A stretch of DNA of 64,000 nucleotides, taken from contig CAYWNA010000028.1 of the NCBI GenBank assembly GCA_964459305.1, positions 14,669 to 78,668 of the forward strand. Reading direction: 5' to 3'. Positions 17,198 to 24,476 of this stretch are shown here, one piece after another; positions within the stretch are counted from its first letter, which is position 1, and each line of letters starts with the position of its first letter. This stretch comes from CAYWNA01 sp964459305. GTDB lineage: Bacteria; Planctomycetota; Planctomycetia; Pirellulales; Pirellulaceae. Under the pieces are notes generated by a model, which did no database searches, was not told where the DNA came from, and saw nothing but the letters and a program-made list of their open reading frames with translations. A program made the translations under genes and the position numbers.

Positions 17198-17827
17198 GTG
17201 AGAACGTCCATCTATCTCGCCACGGCCGTGGCCATTCTTCTCTGTTTCGGTATCGCCACACCTCAGGTCTACGGTCAATCCGCCGGTACCAGTGTGGTGG
17301 TAATCGACATCCCGTTCGTCTTCAAGAACCACATTCGGTTCAAAGCGGCAATCGAGGATATCAAGACAGACATTGACGGCTACAAGAAGTACGTGACGGA
17401 CCAACAGAAGAAGATCCGCATCGAAAGAGAAAGGCTGGAGAATTTCAAACCCGGCAGCCGCGAGTACAAAGAGATTGAAGAAGGGATCGCTCGCATGACT
17501 ATGGAGGCGCAGCTCGAAGGCGCTCGACTCCAAAAGGACTTCATGGAACGTGAGGCGCAGGAGTACTACAAGACCTACAAAGAGGTCCAAGAGGCCGTGG
17601 CCGATTTCGCCTCGCGCAGCGGCATCGCACTCGTGATGCGCTACAATAGCCAGGAAATCGATCCGTCGAAACGCGAATCGATCATGCACGGCGTCAACCA
17701 GAACATCGTCTATCAGAATGGCTTGAATATCACGACGATCATCCTGGACCGAGTAAATCGGGGAACGCCGACGGCCACCAGGCCTACTAACACGCCGCCT
17801 CAGATTCCTCGTCCACGCAAATACTAG
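17198..17827 (+). CDS. OmpH/Skp-like periplasmic chaperone
   Basis: About 209 residues: a signal peptide (YLATAVAILLCFGIATPQVYG), then a short beta strand TSVVVIDIPFVFKNH, a long charged coiled coil of about 90 residues rich in K, E, R and Q (for example QQKKIRIERERLENF), and a C-terminal strand region ending in a proline-rich tail. This is the Skp architecture, a trimer that holds unfolded outer-membrane proteins in the periplasm. GTG 17198 is chosen because AAGGAG lies eight bases upstream and the signal peptide begins there; an upstream ATG frame lacks coding character. lpxC follows after 48 bases, matching the ompH-lpx order seen in many Gram-negatives. Confidence 0.85.
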   Translation: MRTSIYLATAVAILLCFGIATPQVYGQSAGTSVVVIDIPFVFKNHIRFKAAIEDIKTDIDGYKKYVTDQQKKIRIERERLENFKPGSREYKEIEEGIARMTMEAQLEGARLQKDFMEREAQEYYKTYKEVQEAVADFASRSGIALVMRYNSQEIDPSKRESIMHGVNQNIVYQNGLNITTIILDRVNRGTPTATRPTNTPPQIPRPRKY

Positions 17828-17875
17828 CGATAATCTCTCGATCGTTCTTTCTCGACTCTAGATGATTAGCATCCA

Positions 17876-18754
17876 TTGACTATCTCCCTTCGCCAGCAAC
17901 AGACGATCTCTCGTACGGCGCGTGTTGAGGGATTCGGGTACTGGAGCGGGCGCGATGTTCGGATCGAGTTTCGCCCCGCTTCGGAAAACACGGGAATCGT
18001 CTTCGTACGTTCCGATCTGAATCCGCCCAGACGATTCCCGGCCCTTGTGTGCAACCGTATCGAGGTCGCGCGCCGCACGTCGTTGTACGATGGTGTCGCG
18101 TCGGTGGAAATGGTCGAGCACATTATGGCGGCGCTGGCGGGACTACGAATCGATAATTGCGAAGTCTGGACCGACAGCCCGGAAATGCCCGGTTGCGACG
18201 GGTCCAGCTTGCCGTTTGTGGCGGCGTTAGAATCGGCGGGCGTGGTCAAGCAGGAGGCGTTGCGCCCGCTGCTGGTTGTCAATAAACAGATTCGTGTTGG
18301 CGATCAGCAATGCTGGGTCGAAGCAAGGCCGTCGGAGACGTCCGGCTACACCATCCAGAGCTACATCGACTATGGACCAGTCGGCCCGATCGGGCGACAG
18401 AGCTGCACGTTGCACATAACGCCAGATTCGTTTCGCCACGAGTTGGCAGCGGCAAGGACGTTTGTCCTTAAGGAGGAAGCCGAGTGGCTGCGCAGCCATG
18501 GGCTGGGCGCCAGGGTCACCTGCCGGGACTTGCTCGTATTCGACAACAACGGCCCGATCGACAACACTTTGCGCTATGATGACGAGTGTGTGCGTCACAA
18601 GACGCTGGATGTCGTAGGCGATTTGGCTTTGGCCAGCTGCGATATCGCTGGACAATTCATCGCACATTGCAGCGGTCACCGGCTGAACGCGGAGTTGGTG
18701 ACGGCTTTACTGGCCCAAGGTCAAATCACAACAGACTTACGAATGACGGGCTGA
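17876..18754 (+). CDS. lpxC: UDP-3-O-acyl-N-acetylglucosamine deacetylase
   Basis: A 292-residue zinc amidase that performs the committed step of lipid A synthesis in the cytosol. The three zinc ligands are visible: His82 in VEMVEHIMAAL, and His241 and Asp245 in RHKTLDVVGDLAL. The general acid/base histidine is in HCSGHRLNAEL. The N-terminal QQTISRTARVEGFGYWSG corresponds to the usual QRTL...G.G.HSG region, though the typical GVGLHSG is altered to GFGYWSG. The reading frame only allows TTG 17876 as start, since a TAG lies three codons upstream. That start is weak and lacks a good Shine-Dalgarno. It sits between ompH and lpxA. Confidence 0.93.
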   Translation: MTISLRQQQTISRTARVEGFGYWSGRDVRIEFRPASENTGIVFVRSDLNPPRRFPALVCNRIEVARRTSLYDGVASVEMVEHIMAALAGLRIDNCEVWTDSPEMPGCDGSSLPFVAALESAGVVKQEALRPLLVVNKQIRVGDQQCWVEARPSETSGYTIQSYIDYGPVGPIGRQSCTLHITPDSFRHELAAARTFVLKEEAEWLRSHGLGARVTCRDLLVFDNNGPIDNTLRYDDECVRHKTLDVVGDLALASCDIAGQFIAHCSGHRLNAELVTALLAQGQITTDLRMTG

Positions 18755-18847
18755 CGACCGACGAGAGGCTAGTCCCAGAAGAAGACCTCATCCGCGGCTC
18801 GTCCGCGTTCCGCCGTGGAACCCAGATGCACGGAGATTACTACCAAC

Positions 18848-19654
18848 ATGGCTAACAGCATCTCCGACAAGGCGGCAGTCGACCCGCGAGCCTGCATCGC
18901 CGAGGATGTGGAAATCGGGCCGTTCTGCGTTGTGGGCCCCGATGTGAAGATCGGCCGTGGCACCAGCCTGCTGGCCAACGTCACGCTGATGGGTCGCGTG
19001 ACGATCGGCGAATTCAACAAGATCCATCCTGGCGTTATCATCGGCGACGAACCACAGGATCTGAGCTATCGCGGCAGCGACACTCAGGTCGTCATTGGCG
19101 ACCACAACGTCATCCGCGAATCGGTGACGATCAATCGAGCCGGCGAGAAGGAAGAGGGCATCACTTCGGTCGGTGACCGTTGCTTCCTGATGGCTTGCTG
19201 CCACATAGCGCATGACTGCCGGGTCGATGACAACGTGGTCATGGCAAACGGCAGCTTGCTGGCCGGCCATGCTCGCGTCCACCATCACGCGACGCTTTCC
19301 GGCAATTCCGGCGTTCATCAGTTCACCACGGTTGGCAGCTACAGTTTCGTAGACGGCCTGAGCCGAGTGCTGCACGATGTACCGCCGTACATGCTGGTGG
19401 AAGGAAATCCCGCGCGACCGCGATGCGTCAACGTGGTGGCGCTAAAAAGAAACGACTTTCCCCCGGAGTACATCAGGGCTTTGACGGAGGCGCATCGGTT
19501 GCTTTACCGCGCCAAGGTGGGATTGGACCACGCCCGTGAGATTCTGCGCAGTCGTAGCAAGTTGATTCCTCCGGTCAACCACCTGCTCAACTTCATTCAA
19601 GAACAGCAGGAAGGTCGCCACGGCCGCGCCCGCGAGCGGCGACTCGCGGCCTGA
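18848..19654 (+). CDS. lpxA: Acyl-[ACP]--UDP-N-acetylglucosamine O-acyltransferase
   Basis: About 268 residues of left-handed beta-helix hexapeptide repeats (VEIGPFCVVGP, VKIGRGTSLLANV, VVIGDHNVIRE) followed by a helical C-terminus. It transfers a hydroxyacyl chain to UDP-GlcNAc, or to its 3-amino analogue, in the first lipid A step. The catalytic base is His122 in CHIAHDCRV. SGNSGVHQFTTVGSYSF and YMLVEGNPARPR are LpxA family blocks. The start at 18848 matches the family N-terminus; GGAGA lies upstream at a rather long distance, and a GTG at 18815 is an alternative. fabZ is absent from its common position between lpxC and lpxA. Confidence 0.93.
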   Translation: MANSISDKAAVDPRACIAEDVEIGPFCVVGPDVKIGRGTSLLANVTLMGRVTIGEFNKIHPGVIIGDEPQDLSYRGSDTQVVIGDHNVIRESVTINRAGEKEEGITSVGDRCFLMACCHIAHDCRVDDNVVMANGSLLAGHARVHHHATLSGNSGVHQFTTVGSYSFVDGLSRVLHDVPPYMLVEGNPARPRCVNVVALKRNDFPPEYIRALTEAHRLLYRAKVGLDHAREILRSRSKLIPPVNHLLNFIQEQQEGRHGRARERRLAA

Positions 19655-19683
19655 GAAATCGCGGGCAAACGACAGGTGTCACC

Positions 19684-20775
19684 ATGAAAAAGCGAACCTT
19701 GCGCATTGCGGTGATCGGTGCTGGGCACCTAGGGGCCATCCATACACGGCTACTAAGATCGATCGACGACGTGGAACTGATCGGCGTCGTCGATCCTTGC
19801 GCCGAGGCCCGTGATCGCGTGGCGGCGGAGTTCGAGACCACGGCCTTCGATGATCACCGGCGGTTGATCGGCAAGATCGATGCAGCAATCATCGCGACGT
19901 CCACCGAACACCACTATTGGATCGGCATGGAATTAGCGGAAGCCGGCATCCACCTGTTTGTCGAGAAGCCAATCACGCTGTCCGTCGCCGAAGCAGACGC
20001 GCTGGTCCGAGCGACCAATCACCGCAACTTGGTCCTGCAGGTCGGCCACGTCGAGCGATTCAACCCGGCGTTCACCGCTGCCGCCGCGCACATCCATCGT
20101 CCTAGATACATCGAAGCGGTACGCGCCAGCGGATACACGGGCCGCTCCGTCGATGTTGGCGTGGTACTGGATTTAATGATCCACGACATCGATCTGGTGC
20201 TCTCCCTCGCGGGTAGCGAGGTGGCAGATGTGGAAGCCATCGGTGTGGCTGTGTTCGGGCCTCATGAGGACATGGCCCACGCCCGACTACGGTTTGCCAA
20301 CGGCTGCATCGCGAATCTGAATGCATCGCGAACCAGCTACGAAGCGCAGCGAAAGATGCAGGTCTACACCGACAACGCTTTCGCCGGCATCGATTATGCC
20401 ACGGCATCGGCAAAGATCGTGCGGCCAAGCGAGAAGGTGCTAAAACGTCAAATCGATGTCCAAAACCTGTCCACCGGCGAGAAACAAGACATCCGGGACA
20501 ACTTGTTTACCGAGTTTCTGCCTCTGGAAGAGGTGCACGTCGAGAAGCGGAATGCGATCCTTGACGAGCAGCACGACTTTGTGATCAGCATTCGCACAGG
20601 CCAGAGACCTCAAGTCACCGGCGAGCACGGGCGGCAGGCATTGGCGGTAGCTCAGCAAATCCTTGAAGAAATCGCCAAACAGCATCGCGTCATGCGCCGG
20701 ACTACCGCGCTCCCCGCCCCGCACTGGCAGGCCACCAGCGACGAGCCCGCAGATCAACGGCGCAAAGCAGGGTAA
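19684..20775 (+). CDS. Gfo/Idh/MocA oxidoreductase, GnnA-like
   Basis: A 363-residue NAD-dependent sugar dehydrogenase fold: IAVIGAGHLGAIHTRLL (Rossmann), LIGVVDPCAE, FVEKPITLSV, and VGHVERFNPAF in the substrate region. It is cytosolic, with no signal peptide. It lies 29 bases after lpxA. In other bacteria a relative at this spot, GnnA, oxidises UDP-GlcNAc at C3 before an aminotransferase (GnnB) makes the 3-amino sugar for amide-linked lipid A. The HVERFNPAF block is the same as I recall for that group. No gnnB is in the window, so the GnnA role is an inference. Its stop codon abuts a MITE-like repeat. Confidence 0.75.
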   Translation: MKKRTLRIAVIGAGHLGAIHTRLLRSIDDVELIGVVDPCAEARDRVAAEFETTAFDDHRRLIGKIDAAIIATSTEHHYWIGMELAEAGIHLFVEKPITLSVAEADALVRATNHRNLVLQVGHVERFNPAFTAAAAHIHRPRYIEAVRASGYTGRSVDVGVVLDLMIHDIDLVLSLAGSEVADVEAIGVAVFGPHEDMAHARLRFANGCIANLNASRTSYEAQRKMQVYTDNAFAGIDYATASAKIVRPSEKVLKRQIDVQNLSTGEKQDIRDNLFTEFLPLEEVHVEKRNAILDEQHDFVISIRTGQRPQVTGEHGRQALAVAQQILEEIAKQHRVMRRTTALPAPHWQATSDEPADQRRKAG

Positions 20776-20876
20776 GGCTCTGTTTCAGAACTCATAATCC
20801 GCCGTCGCTGCGTTCGCCAGAACGCGGGGATTTCCGCACTCTGGCGAGTGCAGCTACGGGTTCCAAAACAGAGCCT
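20775..20876. repeat. MITE-like element with terminal inverted repeats
   Basis: A 102-base element with 17-base terminal inverted repeats: AGGCTCTGTTTCAGAAC at 20775-20791 and its inverse at 20860-20876, 15 of 17 matching. It contains two internal hairpins, 20810-20825 (GCGTTC/GAACGC) and 20836-20851 (GCACTC/GAGTGC). The right part CTCTGGCGAGTGCAGCTAC resembles the right arm of repeat A. It lies between convergent genes. Confidence 0.65.
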
Positions 20877-20911
20877 AGTTGCCATCGCCCGCGTTGACGA
20901 GCCGGGCTTGC

Positions 20912-22021
20912 TTATTCGACCGACTCGGCCACTGCATAGGACCCGAGGATTTCCAGACGCACCGTCTTGCGAGCGAGGGCCGTCAACGCCCGTTTTACCT
21001 TCGTATCGTCCTGGTGCCCTTCCATCTCGACGAAGAACAGATACTCGTTCTTCGTGCCGGGCATGGGGAAGGACTCGATCCAGGTCAGATTGAGTCGGTT
21101 GCGCTTGAAGATTGCGGTCGCATCAGCCAGCGAGCCGGGTGTGTGCCCAAGCTCGAACATCGCTGCTGTCTTATCCCGACCCGTACGCCGGCCCTCGTGG
21201 TCGCTGATCACGGCGAATCGGGTGATGTTGTTCTTGTTGTCTTCGATATTCTCGGCGATGACGTTCAGCCCATAGCTGACCGCGGCTTGCATGCTGGCGA
21301 TTGCGGCCGCTCCGTACTTCTCTGCGGCCAACTGGGCAGCCGCGGAGGTGCTGGTCATTTCCACGGTGCGAGCCAGGGGCAGATGCTTTGACAGCCATTC
21401 CCGACACTGGGACAACGCTTGCGGCTTGCTGTACACTTCCTTGATTTCGCCGCGCTCACACTTGCCCAACAGGTGGTGATGGATTCGCAACTGCACCTCG
21501 CCGCAGATCCGTACGGGAAGACGAGTGAACATGCCCAAAGTGTCGACCACACGTCCGTCGGTCGAGTTTTCGATAGGCACGATGCCGAAGTCGACGTGGG
21601 CCCGGTTCAGTTCTTCGAAAACGGCCGGAATAGTCGCGACAGGAACTAATTCGGCGCCTGTTCCGAATCTCTCGATGGCCGCCAAATGACTGTAACTGTA
21701 CGTCGGCCCCAGATAGGCGACTCGCAACGGTTTTAGCAGCGACCGTGTGCCGCTGAGCAATTCACGGAAGATCGCGCGAATGCAACGCTCGCTGAGCGGC
21801 CCCCTGGTCGCACCGGCCACCTGCCGGAGCGTTTGCTGCTCGACCTCCACATCGTAGATCGGCTCGCCCTCAGCATGCCGCATCCGCGACATTTTCTCGC
21901 TCAGCTTGGCGTGTTCATTAAGTTGTTTCACCAAGTCTCGACTGAGTTTGTCGACCTTCCTCCTCAGTTCCTTGGCGGTTGCCTGCGAGGCCCTTTTCTT
22001 CGGCACTGTGCTTTTTGCCAT
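20912..22021 (-). CDS. pheA: Bifunctional chorismate mutase/prephenate dehydratase
   Basis: A 369-residue P-protein that converts chorismate to phenylpyruvate for phenylalanine synthesis. The N-terminal 100 residues form the AroQ-type helical chorismate mutase (ERCIRAIFRELLSGTRSL at its end). The prephenate dehydratase domain follows: RVAYLGPTYSYSHLAA, GIVPIENSTDGRVVDTL, and the catalytic-Thr region TSTSAAAQLA, then NNITRFAVI. A C-terminal ACT domain with ESFPMPGTKNEYLFFVE replaces the usual ESRP motif by ESFP, so phenylalanine feedback may be altered. A basic extension of about 25 residues precedes the mutase domain. Divergent from dnaK. Confidence 0.93.
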   Translation of the reverse strand: MAKSTVPKKRASQATAKELRRKVDKLSRDLVKQLNEHAKLSEKMSRMRHAEGEPIYDVEVEQQTLRQVAGATRGPLSERCIRAIFRELLSGTRSLLKPLRVAYLGPTYSYSHLAAIERFGTGAELVPVATIPAVFEELNRAHVDFGIVPIENSTDGRVVDTLGMFTRLPVRICGEVQLRIHHHLLGKCERGEIKEVYSKPQALSQCREWLSKHLPLARTVEMTSTSAAAQLAAEKYGAAAIASMQAAVSYGLNVIAENIEDNKNNITRFAVISDHEGRRTGRDKTAAMFELGHTPGSLADATAIFKRNRLNLTWIESFPMPGTKNEYLFFVEMEGHQDDTKVKRALTALARKTVRLEILGSYAVAESVE

Positions 22022-22298
22022 TTCGGAAAAGCCCTACTTTCAAGCGGTGAATTCAAGCTAGGGAAGCGGAAATCTGCCCGCGCGTAGATGATAGCTTGGC
22101 GACGGTACATCCGAAACCCGTCGGATTACCCAAAACATCGGTAGATTACGGTGACCTGAGAAGCTGTGCTGCGGCGTGCCAAAATGGCAGACGCCGGACG
22201 GCTTTACCTGACCAACAATCGAGCCCTCATCGCCACGGTTTCCGTAACCCTTTGGTATTAAACGCGTTGCATAACGCCGTGAGCATCCGTGGCAACGC

Positions 22299-22314
22299 TG
22301 GCACGCTCTTTGCT
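22299..22314 (+). promoter_or_regulatory. Sigma-54 promoter of dnaK-clpB
   Basis: TGGCACGCTCTTTGCT matches the RpoN consensus TGGCACG-N4-TTGCW at every fixed position, with the right GG-GC spacing. It is on the coding strand, 120 bases before the dnaK start, in otherwise gene-free DNA. No CIRCE operator is seen in this region. Transcription from here would need an NtrC-type activator. Confidence 0.75.
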
Positions 22315-22433
22315 ATGGGTACTCCCGGCCCACGCAGTGAGAGCGTGCGGCCTTACTGGCCTGATAGATATCCTGCCTCACTGGCTGGGGCAGATTGGAG
22401 AACTTTGGATTACCGCAGCAAAGGAGCGTTCTG

Positions 22434-24374
22434 ATGGCTCAGGGCGAGAAGATTATTGGGATCGACTTGGGAACGACAAACTCAGTGGTCGCCGTAGTGG
22501 AGGGCACGGAAGCCAAGGTGATACCAAATGCAGAGGGGAATCGACTTACCCCTAGTGTAGTGGCTTACACTGACAAGGGTGAGACGCTGGTGGGCGAACC
22601 GGCTCGACGGCAAGCTGTCACCAATCCCCATCGCACCGTCTACTCGATCAAGCGGTTCATGGGACGCCGGCACAACGAAGTCCAGAATGAAGAAAAGATG
22701 GTCCCGTACAAGGTCGTGGGCGGCCCGACGGAGTACGTGAACGTGGACATTGACGGCGAGCAGCACACGCCGCAGGAGGTTTCGGCCAAGACCCTGCGCA
22801 AGCTGAAAGAGGCCGCCGAGGCCTACCTGGGTCACAAGGTCAACAAAGCCGTGATCACGACACCGGCTTACTTCAACGATTCTCAGCGACAGGCCACCAA
22901 AGATGCAGGACAAATCGCCGGCCTGGAGGTCGCGCGTATCATCAACGAACCGACCGCAGCCGCGATGGCGTATGGGCTGGCGAGGGGAAAGAACGAGAGA
23001 ATCGTTGTCTTCGACCTGGGTGGTGGAACGTTCGACGTCTCCATCTTGAAGGTGGATGAGGAAGAAGGCCACAAGGTGTTCGAGGTGGTTAGCACCAGTG
23101 GTGATACCCACCTGGGCGGCGATGATTTCGATGAAGAACTGATCCACTACGTCGCCGAGGGATTCAAGAAGGAAAACGGAGTCGACCTTCGGCAGGACAC
23201 AATGGCTCTGCAGCGACTGCAAGAGGCCTGTGAGAAAGCGAAACGTGAACTCAGTAGTGTTCCGCAAACGGACATCAACCTGCCGTTCATCACCGCCGAT
23301 GCGTCGGGGCCAAAGCATCTGCAGGTCACGATCACTCGCTCGAAATTCGAGGAGTTGATCGATCCTCTGGTCGAGCGCTGTCGGGGCCCGATTCAGCAGG
23401 CGCTGAAGGACGCAAAGTTCTCGCCCAGCGACATCGACGAGATTGTGCTAGTTGGCGGTTCGACACGTTTGCCCAAAGTACAAGCGATGGTCAAGGATAT
23501 CTTTGGCAAGGAGCCTCACAAGGGCGTCAACCCGGATGAAGTCGTCGCAGTCGGCGCAGCCATCCAGGGCAGCGTGCTGGCTGGCGACCGAAAGGACGTG
23601 CTGCTTTTGGACGTGACGCCGTTGACGCTGGGCATCGAGACCGAAGGTGGAGTGTTCACACCGTTGGTCGAGAGAAACACCACCATTCCCACGGAAAAAA
23701 AGCAAGTCTTCAGTACGGCTGCCGACAACCAACCAGCGGTTACGGTCAAGGTGCACCAGGGCGAGCGAAAAATGGCGTCCAGCAATCGCTTGCTTGGCGA
23801 ATTTAACTTGGAGGGTCTCCCACCGGCTCCGCGCGGCATGCCCCAGATCGAAGTCAAGTTCGATATCGATCAGAATGGCATCTTGAACGTTTCGGCCAAG
23901 GACCTGGGAACTGGCAAAGAGGCGTCCGTGCGCATCGAACAGTCCGCGGGCCTCTCTGATACCGAAATCGAACGGATGCGCAAAGACGCAGAAGAACACG
24001 CCGATGAGGACAAGCAACGGTTCGAACTGGTCGAAGCGCGGAACCAAGCCGATCAGATGTGCTATCAGCTCGAGAAGCTGATGAAAGAGAACGATGAGAA
24101 GTTGGGCGATTCCGACAAGGAGCCGCTGACGAAGGCCATTGAAAAAGTGCGCGAAGTGGCCAAAGGCGAAGACACGCAGGCGATCAAGTCGGCCGTGGAA
24201 GAATTGGAGCAAGCGTCACACGCTCTTAGCAAGGTGCTTTACGAGAAAGCCCAGGCCGAGCAGGCCCCCGGCGCCGATGGCGATGCAGACGCCTGTAGCG
24301 GCGGCGGTGCCGACGCGGGTGGCGGAGGTGATGACGACGCCATTGATGCCGAGTTTGAAGTCAAAGACGAATAG
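22434..24374 (+). CDS. dnaK: Molecular chaperone DnaK (Hsp70)
   Basis: About 646 residues. The ATPase domain starts with KIIGIDLGTTNSVVAVVEG and carries VITTPAYFNDSQRQAT, INEPTAAAMAYGL and VFDLGGGTFDVSI. The substrate-binding domain has LLDVTPLTLGIETEGG, and a helical lid follows. The C-terminal tail is glycine- and aspartate-rich and ends in EFEVKDE, the acidic tail that helps bind co-chaperones. AAGGAG lies seven bases before ATG 22434; in-frame codons further upstream belong to the leader. clpB follows after 102 bases, so the two probably form a disaggregation operon. dnaJ and grpE are not in the window. The upstream sigma-54 promoter is unusual for a heat-shock gene. Confidence 0.97.
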   Translation: MAQGEKIIGIDLGTTNSVVAVVEGTEAKVIPNAEGNRLTPSVVAYTDKGETLVGEPARRQAVTNPHRTVYSIKRFMGRRHNEVQNEEKMVPYKVVGGPTEYVNVDIDGEQHTPQEVSAKTLRKLKEAAEAYLGHKVNKAVITTPAYFNDSQRQATKDAGQIAGLEVARIINEPTAAAMAYGLARGKNERIVVFDLGGGTFDVSILKVDEEEGHKVFEVVSTSGDTHLGGDDFDEELIHYVAEGFKKENGVDLRQDTMALQRLQEACEKAKRELSSVPQTDINLPFITADASGPKHLQVTITRSKFEELIDPLVERCRGPIQQALKDAKFSPSDIDEIVLVGGSTRLPKVQAMVKDIFGKEPHKGVNPDEVVAVGAAIQGSVLAGDRKDVLLLDVTPLTLGIETEGGVFTPLVERNTTIPTEKKQVFSTAADNQPAVTVKVHQGERKMASSNRLLGEFNLEGLPPAPRGMPQIEVKFDIDQNGILNVSAKDLGTGKEASVRIEQSAGLSDTEIERMRKDAEEHADEDKQRFELVEARNQADQMCYQLEKLMKENDEKLGDSDKEPLTKAIEKVREVAKGEDTQAIKSAVEELEQASHALSKVLYEKAQAEQAPGADGDADACSGGGADAGGGGDDDAIDAEFEVKDE

Positions 24375-24476
24375 TTCGTCAATCACCGTCACTGATCCCA
24401 CATCCAGGCGTTTCCCTGTTGTTCAGATTCTGCGCAAGGACTGCGCGCTGTCTCTGATTGGAGAGGGGCCAAGGAA

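Noticed and set aside
22002..22019. GGCAC...TTGC sequence near the pheA start resembling a sigma-54 box
   Set aside because: The GG to GC distance is three bases too long, and the site lies within the pheA coding sequence.
22022..22433. Search for a CIRCE operator upstream of dnaK
   Set aside because: No TTAGCACTC-N9-GAGTGCTAA-like inverted repeat is present.
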